From Candidatus Latescibacterota bacterium (GTDB lineage: Bacteria; Latescibacterota; UBA2968; GCA-2709665): 16,398 bases of DNA. Numbering within the stretch: the stretch's first letter is position 1; the number at the start of each line of letters is the position of its first letter. Under the pieces are notes generated by a model. The model was not told where the DNA came from. It ran no database searches and was given only the letters and a program-made list of their open reading frames with translations. This document shows positions 7,220-12,990 of the stretch, piece after piece. The DNA is taken from positions 1 through 16,398 of the forward strand of contig JASLMQ010001046.1 of the NCBI GenBank assembly GCA_030746455.1, written 5' to 3'. Made by a program: the position numbers and the translations under genes.

Positions 7220-7234
7220 ACCGTTCTCTCCTGT

Positions 7235-8173
7235 CTATTCATCCGAGCCGTAAAGCGTCTTCAGACGACGGATGTACTCCCGATCGCGCTTCTCGAGTGC
7301 CTCATCTAGCCTCTCGGGTTCCACGAACCAGGGCTTCCGTTCAGCCATCCGTGCTCGCATCTTCTCAGCCACTGCATCGGGCGGCGGCGGATCGGGGATT
7401 CCTCGGCGCGGATTGCCCGCGTCTTCGGGCCATCTCCAGATGCCGCTGAGGTCGTGGTGGTAGAGCGGGCCTTCGTGGGGCATCCTGAAGCCGAATGTCG
7501 TCCGCACCCCCAGCTCGATCTCCTCAAAGGTCGCCAGGCCCTCTGCCCACAGTTGAAGGGCCTCCCGCGCCATCGCCCCCTGCAGCCTGTTCAGCAGATA
7601 GCCCGATTTCTCCTTCAGCACACGGATGGGGATCTTGCCGATCCTCTTCATCAAGTCATAGACGATGCCGTAGGTCTCATCGCTGGTTCCCGGTGCCCTG
7701 GCGACCTCTACGCCCGGCACGATGTGCGGAGGCGCGAAGTAGTGTGTCAGCCCGATCTTATCCTGCCGCTTCACACCGGCACCGATCTCACTGACCACAT
7801 GGTAAGATGTATTGCTGACAAGAATGGTGTGGGGCGGACACAGCGCGTCCAGCCTGTTGAAAAGCTCCTGCTTGTCGGCGAGCCGCTCGACGATGGCCTC
7901 GGTGACGAAGTCGCTCCGAGAGGCCAGCTCCGCCAGGTCCGTGGTCATCGCGATCCGCTCGTCCGCGGCCGCAGCATGTTCTCTGGTGATGTGTTGCTCT
8001 TCTACAAAGAGATCCAGGGCGGCACGGATGTTCTTCCGTGAAGCCGACAGGACGTCGTCGCTCACGTCCTGGATGACGGTCGGGTAGCCATTCAGCGCGA
8101 AGTTGATGGCAATGCCAAAGCCCATCATCCCGCCGCCGACGACGCCCACGTTCTCGATATCCTCAGGCTTCAT
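7235..8173 (-). CDS. 3-hydroxyacyl-CoA dehydrogenase family NAD-dependent enzyme
   Basis: A 312-residue enzyme that would oxidise a 3-hydroxy substrate with NAD+. The Rossmann motif is VGVVGGGMMGFGIA (G13-x-G15-x-x-G18). The active-site pattern of this family is intact: Ser123 in SNTS, His144 in THYFAPPH, Glu156 in GVEVA exactly 12 residues later, and Asn195 in GYLLNRLQ. The spacing agrees with short-chain 3-hydroxyacyl-CoA dehydrogenase. The length and the C-terminal GPLYHHDLSG region also fit the lambda-crystallin / L-gulonate 3-dehydrogenase and L-carnitine dehydrogenase branches, so the substrate need not be a CoA thioester. GAGAGG lies 6 nt before the ATG. It lies 24 nt after the deacetylase-like gene and 15 nt before the ThDP gene, so the two oxo/hydroxy-acid enzymes are probably consecutive steps. 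No thiolase or enoyl-CoA hydratase is visible. Confidence 0.86.
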   Translation of the reverse strand: MKPEDIENVGVVGGGMMGFGIAINFALNGYPTVIQDVSDDVLSASRKNIRAALDLFVEEQHITREHAAAADERIAMTTDLAELASRSDFVTEAIVERLADKQELFNRLDALCPPHTILVSNTSYHVVSEIGAGVKRQDKIGLTHYFAPPHIVPGVEVARAPGTSDETYGIVYDLMKRIGKIPIRVLKEKSGYLLNRLQGAMAREALQLWAEGLATFEEIELGVRTTFGFRMPHEGPLYHHDLSGIWRWPEDAGNPRRGIPDPPPPDAVAEKMRARMAERKPWFVEPERLDEALEKRDREYIRRLKTLYGSDE

Positions 8174-8197
8174 CTTCCACCTCTCTGGCTCTCGCCG

Positions 8198-9136
8198 TCA
8201 CGCGTTGCCTGGGTCTTCCTGCATCTCCATGTAGTGCCGGATCACCACGTCGTACGTACTTGCCACAGGTCTCCACCCCAGCTCATGGCACTCGGACTCG
8301 ATCCCCTCCAGCAGGGAACGCAGGTGCGCTGCCGCCTGGGAGTCCTCCGAGGTGAAGTCGCGGTCATTGTGGACATCCACCACAAGTGTCTTGAGGGGAG
8401 GATCGTCCCCCGCCATTCGGCCCAAGACATTGTGAAGCATGGCGCAACGGTCGTGCTCGACCTCCTCCTCGTCGGAGTACATGCCTCCCGGTCGGAGATC
8501 CGGGTAGTGGTGGAAGCCCAGCGGGTTCCAGCACAACGGAACCGTAAGGTCGACCGATAGCGGGATGTCCACAAACGGTAGCTCCCCCTCCATCAGCCGG
8601 AAGGCTTCGTTCGCCTGGTGCGCATACGGATACGCGCCCGACCACACGCAATACCGCTCCGGCCATATCCGGCCGGGGATCGACACGCCGCCGCCGGTGA
8701 ACCCGAGCTCGACCAGAACGCCATAGGTAGCGTCGCTCGCCGAGAAACACCCGGGACGGAAGAGCGTGGGACGGAATCCCATGCCCGTCTCGAAAATCTC
8801 AGTGGCCTCGAGAATCACGTCTCGTTGCTCACCAGCCGTCAGGCCGCCCAGTTCACACACCTGCGGTGCCGCTGCGAACTTCGTCGTGTGCAGATGGAGC
8901 CCCAGCGTCGCGCCATCTTCTGCCAGAGCGTCGAGGAACTCGGGCTTGGCCATCGCCACCTCGGGATGTACGAAGTAGGTGGCGCAATAGCCCCACGACC
9001 GGAGCACATCCTGGTAGTCCTGGGTCGAGCGCATCCCCGCCTCTGCCGAGGCGGGCCCGGACGTTCCGGACTCCGTCGTGGCCGGCTCAACATCCATCGT
9101 GAACAGGACGTGCAGCTCTCGCCTCGGGCTCCCCAT
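8198..9136 (-). CDS. Polysaccharide deacetylase-like (NodB-homology) protein
   Basis: A 312-residue protein with an NodB-type barrel pattern: the first strand FTMDVEPAT supplies a metal/catalytic Asp (Asp15), LGLHLHTT supplies the paired histidines (His81, His83) after the family's strand-turn, and LFRPGCFSASD (Arg127) matches the third motif. Later VVDVHNDRD gives another His/Asp site. Members hydrolyse N- or O-acetyl groups, or other C-N bonds such as those in allantoin-type substrates, with a divalent metal. There is no signal peptide, so it is predicted cytoplasmic; an intracellular small substrate is as likely as a polymer. The Shine-Dalgarno is weak (AAGGCGG, about 9 nt from ATG). It is second in the five-gene run, 27 nt after the SMR gene and 24 nt before the dehydrogenase. 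Function beyond the fold is inference. Confidence 0.72.
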   Translation of the reverse strand: MGSPRRELHVLFTMDVEPATTESGTSGPASAEAGMRSTQDYQDVLRSWGYCATYFVHPEVAMAKPEFLDALAEDGATLGLHLHTTKFAAAPQVCELGGLTAGEQRDVILEATEIFETGMGFRPTLFRPGCFSASDATYGVLVELGFTGGGVSIPGRIWPERYCVWSGAYPYAHQANEAFRLMEGELPFVDIPLSVDLTVPLCWNPLGFHHYPDLRPGGMYSDEEEVEHDRCAMLHNVLGRMAGDDPPLKTLVVDVHNDRDFTSEDSQAAAHLRSLLEGIESECHELGWRPVASTYDVVIRHYMEMQEDPGNA

Positions 9137-9163
9137 CGCTGGTTCCGCCTTGTCTCCCCAACG

Positions 9164-9493
9164 CTAGTGGCCGACCGTCTCCGAAAACACGTTGATCACC
9201 ACGACCCCGGCCACGATCAGCCCCATCCCGATCATCGCAGGAACGTCAGGAATCTGCCTGAACAGATATGCAGCCACCAGCGTCACCAGCACGATCCCGA
9301 GTCCAGACCAGATGGCATAGGTGATGCCAACCGGGATGGTCCTCAGAACAAGGGTCAGGAGATAGAAGGACACCAGATACCCGACTATGGAGATCAAGCT
9401 CGGTATAGGCTTGGTGAATTGCTCCGATGCCTTCAGAGCATTGGTGGCAACAACCTCAGTCAGAATCGCGATAGCCAGATGGATGTATGCCAT
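9164..9493 (-). CDS. Small multidrug resistance (SMR, EmrE/Qac-type) transporter
   Basis: A 109-residue inner-membrane protein with four predicted helices (about 3-21, 32-50, 57-77, 85-103). The residues that define EmrE are all present one position earlier: Glu13 (the proton/substrate site), Tyr39, Tyr59 and Trp62 in YAIWSGLGIVLV. The pattern agrees with the Qac subtype of quaternary-ammonium exporters rather than the guanidinium-exporting Gdx subtype. It would exchange cationic compounds for protons as a dual-topology dimer. GAGGAGG ends only 2 nt before the ATG, an unusually close Shine-Dalgarno. The next downstream gene follows after 27 nt, so this is probably the first gene of the metabolic operon; export of a cationic intermediate or product is inference. 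Ends in TAG. Confidence 0.92.
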   Translation of the reverse strand: MAYIHLAIAILTEVVATNALKASEQFTKPIPSLISIVGYLVSFYLLTLVLRTIPVGITYAIWSGLGIVLVTLVAAYLFRQIPDVPAMIGMGLIVAGVVVINVFSETVGH

Positions 9494-9540
9494 GTCCTCC
9501 TCACCCAGAGCAATAGGGTCTCTGCCGTCAGACCGGTCCC

Positions 9541-9564
9541 AAGGCCCCCCATACTTGGGGTCTT
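9541..9564. terminator. Hairpin between sialidase-like gene and SMR operon
   Basis: AAGGCCCC (9541-9548) pairs with GGGGTCTT (9557-9564) around an 8-nt loop; an alternative five-pair CCCCA/TGGGG stem uses 9547-9560. It lies in the 107-nt gap 3' of the sialidase-like gene and 5' of the SMR gene, a reasonable place for a transcript boundary. There is no T-run on either side, so intrinsic termination is unproven. Confidence 0.3.
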
Positions 9565-9600
9565 CATCGGTCCTCCCAAACTGCCGTCCGTGGTCGCCCC

Positions 9601-10650
9601 CTATAGCAACTCCCAGATGGTCCCCTGCAGATGTCGGATCTGGTCCTCGCCGTGCCAGTAGTAGACCGTCAACAGGCGCCCTTCGTCAAGCTGGACCGTG
9701 CTGGGGTATCCCACATCGCGATCCGGGCCTTCGTCGCGCAGGACGATCTCTTCGGGCCAGGTGCGGCCCTCATCCTCGCTGAGATAGACGCGAACCCCGA
9801 ATGGTTCTCGACGATAGCCCCTGCTCAGGAGCACTCGCCCGTCCGCGAGAAGCCGGAGGTCCGGGGGGCTGCTCCCGCCACACCAGATCCCGGTGTCATG
9901 TGTTGCCCCCCACGTGTGTCCGCCGTCGGAGGACCCGTTGCGATAGTAGTTCCCCGTGGGCGTCCGGTGCATCGCCAGCAGATCCCCGCTGGGACACAGC
10001 AGCAGTCGGGTCTCCTGGTAGTCAATGTCCTCGGGACCATCATCTGTGATGCAAACGGGCTCTCCCCAGCTCTCTGCGCCGTCGCGCGAGCGCAGCACCA
10101 CGCCCTGCCCTTGGCCACCTTCGGTTCGGCGTGCCGTCACGGGCAGCAGCAGGTCCCCATCCGGCAGCTCGCACACCGCGCCGTGGCAGGCCACATCTGG
10201 CCAATCCGCCGGTTCCTTGATATGCCGGGGCGCAGACCAGGTGTATCCGTCGGTTTCCGACCGCACCGTGTACACCCCGCCGCCCGCCATGGCCAAGCCC
10301 AACCAGGGCGCCTCCCTCTGGCGGGGTCGGCCTGCAAGCCGATCCCTCGCGTCGAGAGGCGCAGACAGCCAGTGGTAGGCATTCACGATAACGGTACCGT
10401 CGGACAGCTGTGCGATCGCCGTGCCATTCCCTCCCGCCGGGTCGGGGGTCTCTTGGCCGAACCATGTCCGCCCGCCATCCCTCGAGCGAAGGAGGCATGT
10501 ACGCGTTGTGGGGTCGAAATGCGAGATGCGCTCCCGTCGCTTGGCCTCGCGGAACACCACTAGGATCTCGCCGTTCGCGAGCCTCGCCAGCATAGAGATC
10601 GGGCCGCAGTACGAATCCTCGTTCCGGTAGACCGTGAAGCTGTCCAACAT
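9601..10650 (-). CDS. Sialidase-family (Asp-box) beta-propeller protein
   Basis: A 349-residue propeller with five clear Asp boxes: SRDGGRTW (56-63), SETDGYTW (131-138), SRDGAESW (188-195), SSDGGHTW (240-247) and SEDEGRTW (291-298). This count and spacing fit a six-bladed sialidase-type fold; the family hydrolyses sialic acids or acts on other sugars, and many members are uncharacterised. No signal peptide is visible, unlike secreted bacterial sialidases, so either it is cytoplasmic and works on imported oligosaccharides or it has another role. AAGGAG sits 6 nt before the ATG. It begins 72 nt downstream of the sorting-domain end of the large secreted gene. Ends in TAG. It is not an obvious close duplicate of the Asp-box protein at 1437-2606. 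Confidence 0.83.
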   Translation of the reverse strand: MLDSFTVYRNEDSYCGPISMLARLANGEILVVFREAKRRERISHFDPTTRTCLLRSRDGGRTWFGQETPDPAGGNGTAIAQLSDGTVIVNAYHWLSAPLDARDRLAGRPRQREAPWLGLAMAGGGVYTVRSETDGYTWSAPRHIKEPADWPDVACHGAVCELPDGDLLLPVTARRTEGGQGQGVVLRSRDGAESWGEPVCITDDGPEDIDYQETRLLLCPSGDLLAMHRTPTGNYYRNGSSDGGHTWGATHDTGIWCGGSSPPDLRLLADGRVLLSRGYRREPFGVRVYLSEDEGRTWPEEIVLRDEGPDRDVGYPSTVQLDEGRLLTVYYWHGEDQIRHLQGTIWELL

Positions 10651-10693
10651 CGTGTGCTCCTTGTCGATCTGCGGCCAACAGCTGCATCACAGA

Positions 10694-10721
10694 GCGCCGT
10701 CAGTTCCCTCTCGACCGGCGC
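10694..10721 (-). terminator. Hairpin immediately after the large secreted gene
   Basis: GCGCCGTC (10694-10701) pairs with GACCGGCGC (10713-10721) with one bulged base and an 11-nt loop, starting 1 nt past the TGA that closes the sorting domain. Position and strength fit transcript termination or 3'-end protection. The minus strand beyond it is not T-rich, so a classical intrinsic terminator is not shown. Confidence 0.35.
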
Positions 10722-10722
10722 A

Positions 10723-11007
10723 TCACTTCAGCAGCACCATCTTTCGAACGGCAGAGAACCGATCGCCGCCCACGATCAGCCGGTAGAGATAGAGACCGCT
10801 GGATGCCTGCTGTCCCGCGCCGTCTCGCCCATCCCACGAGACTTGATAGTACCCGGCCTCCCGGGGACCGTCCACCAGCACGCGCACCTCCTGGCCGAGC
10901 AGGCTGTAAATCGTGAGAGTGACCTTGCTCGCCTGGGGCAGCTGGAACGCGATCTGCGTGTCCGCGTTGAACGGATTCGGAAAGCACCGGGACAGTGCAT
11001 ACTCCAC
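10723..11007 (-). CDS. FlgD-Ig / T9SS-type C-terminal sorting domain (detached 3' segment)
   Basis: A 94-residue segment with the signature CFPNPFNADTQIAFQLPQ, then IYSLLGQEVRVL, SWDGRDGAGQQASSGLYLYRL and a final KMVLLK. This is the classic C-terminal sorting/FlgD-Ig domain of proteins exported by type IX-like systems in FCB and related phyla; it is normally the end of a large secreted protein and not a free-standing one. Its only start is GTG 11007-11005, three nucleotides past the TAG of the preceding segment and in the same frame. The proline-valine-glutamate before the LSRCFPNPFN core is typical linker. It therefore belongs to the propeller protein upstream. As a separate gene it has no signal peptide and would be pointless. 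Confidence 0.85.
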   Translation of the reverse strand: MEYALSRCFPNPFNADTQIAFQLPQASKVTLTIYSLLGQEVRVLVDGPREAGYYQVSWDGRDGAGQQASSGLYLYRLIVGGDRFSAVRKMVLLK

Positions 11008-11010
11008 TGG

Positions 11011-12201
11011 CTAAGGCGGTGCCTCCTTCAGATCGAGACTGCCCACCCGCAGGCGTGTCAATACCCCCGCATCGGTCGCCACAATCACCCCGTTGTGCAC
11101 CGACTGGATGCATGTCGGGTTGCCGGATACCTTCCCGGATCCCGAGACAGAGCCCGCGCCGTCGAACACGGTGATCGAGCCGCCCTCACTGCCCGCGACC
11201 ACCCAGGGCGCGCCATTGGCGTGTACGTACGCGAGCACGGTCGGCGGGCTCGGGAGCCGGCGCGACCACACCCGATTGCATTGCGCGTCCAGCGCGACCA
11301 CGAGTCCCTTCGATGTCGCGGCCAGGATCTCCTTCGTTCCGTTCCCGTCCAGATCGCCGATATCCAGGTCTCGCATGTTTCCCGCCGGGATCCTCTTCCC
11401 GGGCCCGAAGTTTGCGTTGTACTGGGCCGATCCGTTCTCTCCCCACACCGTCACCCGGTTCCAGGTACCGTTGATCTCGCTGACCACCTCCTTCACGCGG
11501 TCGCCATCGAGATCATCGTAGAGAATGTGCTTCCGACTCATCGACGCCCATCCGCCGATGTAGGTGTGGCCGTCCGGAACACCGTAGAACCCCCTTCGCG
11601 TCGTATCCAGCGTTCGACTGTTCACGACCGCCAGGGAGTGCGAATCCGTAGGCTGGCGCGCAATGAGGAGATCGGTGCCCCCTTTGGTGCTCCTGATCAG
11701 AGCGAAACGCGACCCTGGCCCCCAGAAGACGGGCAGCCGCTCGACGAGCTTTCCCTCCTCGTTCAGGATCTCCAGCGTGCACGCGCTTCCCACGAAGGCC
11801 TGGCTCATCCCGTTCTGGAAGTAGCCCGTGTGCAGCCCGTGGATGCCCTCGTGGCCTCGTGCGGACTTGAACCAGTAGGTCTTCCCGGCCCGGTACACGT
11901 CCGGATGCATCTCCGACACGAAAGTCCATTTCTGCCTGCCCTCGAGATCGAACGCGATGACCTTCTCGTCCTTACAACCCACGAGCAGCAGCTGGTGCAC
12001 GTCCCACCAGCACAGCACGCGAATGGGGCCGTCCGTCCGGAAAGAGCCGTGGAACCGGCCCTCCTGGGTCAGCAGGTGGACCCGGCTGCCCCCGGCGGCG
12101 CAGACCCAGTCCTCGCCCTGGGCGGAGAAGGTGATCAGGTCTACGACCCCGTCAGGCAGATCCGCTGTGAATGACCGGGGCGTCGGCGAGCCGCCTCCCA
12201 C
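11011..12201 (-). CDS. FG-GAP/PQQ-like beta-propeller (segment of the large secreted protein)
   Basis: A 396-residue open segment from GTG 12201 to TAG 11011. Repeated beta-rich units end in short turns, and two calcium-loop type repeats are clear: YDDLDGDRVKEVV (about 228-240) and IGDLDGNGTKEIL (about 281-293), typical of FG-GAP/VCBS propellers. Others resemble WD/PQQ-like blades (VIAFDLEGRQKW, VVALDAQCNRVW). It probably binds carbohydrate or protein outside the cell. There is no signal peptide, and GAGGAG abuts the GTG with no spacer, so independent initiation is doubtful. The 14 codons between the previous TGA and this GTG are open in the same frame and protein-like. I take it as the middle of the interrupted protein. 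Confidence 0.75.
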   Translation of the reverse strand: MGGGSPTPRSFTADLPDGVVDLITFSAQGEDWVCAAGGSRVHLLTQEGRFHGSFRTDGPIRVLCWWDVHQLLLVGCKDEKVIAFDLEGRQKWTFVSEMHPDVYRAGKTYWFKSARGHEGIHGLHTGYFQNGMSQAFVGSACTLEILNEEGKLVERLPVFWGPGSRFALIRSTKGGTDLLIARQPTDSHSLAVVNSRTLDTTRRGFYGVPDGHTYIGGWASMSRKHILYDDLDGDRVKEVVSEINGTWNRVTVWGENGSAQYNANFGPGKRIPAGNMRDLDIGDLDGNGTKEILAATSKGLVVALDAQCNRVWSRRLPSPPTVLAYVHANGAPWVVAGSEGGSITVFDGAGSVSGSGKVSGNPTCIQSVHNGVIVATDAGVLTRLRVGSLDLKEAPP

Positions 12202-12243
12202 CTCCTCGCCGTCGGGATCCTGTAACGACTGCAGACGCGCAGC

Positions 12244-12978
12244 TCACGCCTCGGAAAGCAGCGTCGTTAGGTCCCCCACGGTCCCCGATATCACATCTGT
12301 GGCAGGCCGGGCCTGCGTCAGGAAATGCCTGCCCTCCGGCACGCGGAAGGCGATCAAGCTGTCCGCCGCAGTCTCGAACGAAAGAGGACTTCCGTCAAGC
12401 AGGACGTCGTCGGCTTCAACGAACGCAGCCTGCACCGTGGTCTCGGCCCCGGCAACCAACTCAATCGCACCGGTCTGGAAGTCCCAGTCCACATCGATTG
12501 GCACATCCGACGACAGGAGCGTCTCACCAACGGCTGCCTCCTCGATACCAAGGCCGAAGAGGCGGTCGCTTGCCAACACGACCAGATCTCCCTCAATACC
12601 CTTGTAACTCCCGGCCACGGCCACAGCAGGTTCAGGGAGGCCAAGCGCCGCCGCCCGATCCCCGATCCGCGCGCAGCGTATCGGGGCACCCTCGGTTCCC
12701 TCGCCCGCGATGAGTGAGAAGAAGGCCCGCTCTCCGCCCGACCGGGTGGCACCGGTCCACACCGTGGTCGCCCTACCCCGGTCCAACGTAATCTCCACCG
12801 GGTCCGAGGCGTGGATCTCGAAGCGGGTCGCGCCGCTCTCGATGCACGCCTCGCCGCCTGCGGTCCTCGAACGCCACCGTCCGGGTCCTTCCCATTCGGT
12901 CTGCACCTCCATGTTCGCGCTGTCCACACGGAACCTGAGGTCGTCCACGATCAGGGCGTACTGTCCGACACGCTGCAC
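12244..12978 (-). CDS. Beta-sandwich domain of lyase-like protein (segment)
   Basis: A 244-residue beta-rich open segment from GTG 12978 to TGA 12244. It begins VQRVGQYALIVDDLRFRVD, which reads as the continuation of the previous segment: heparinase/alginate-lyase-like proteins carry a W-x-R-x-L-V...G.Y.LVVDD strand at this place, and the stop codon sits where the Trp of that strand would be. The rest (GDLVVLASDRLFGLGI, FRVPEGRHFL) looks like the C-terminal sandwich that follows an alpha/alpha toroid. No Shine-Dalgarno precedes the GTG, only four codons separate it from the stop, and there is no signal peptide. Independent expression is unlikely. Domain identity is from fold-style reading, so moderate. 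Confidence 0.65.
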   Translation of the reverse strand: MQRVGQYALIVDDLRFRVDSANMEVQTEWEGPGRWRSRTAGGEACIESGATRFEIHASDPVEITLDRGRATTVWTGATRSGGERAFFSLIAGEGTEGAPIRCARIGDRAAALGLPEPAVAVAGSYKGIEGDLVVLASDRLFGLGIEEAAVGETLLSSDVPIDVDWDFQTGAIELVAGAETTVQAAFVEADDVLLDGSPLSFETAADSLIAFRVPEGRHFLTQARPATDVISGTVGDLTTLLSEA

Positions 12979-12990
12979 CAGGTTCCGGCG

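Noticed and set aside
5801..7309. Plus-strand open frame of 502 codons opposite the ThDP gene
   Set aside because: No recognisable motif, and it crosses a real intergenic gap; the opposite strand carries a complete ThDP enzyme.
10654..12174. Plus-strand open frame of 506 codons opposite the propeller segment
   Set aside because: Considered because it could make the broken minus-strand gene the shadow. Rejected since the minus strand has FG-GAP and sorting-domain motifs and the plus frame has none.
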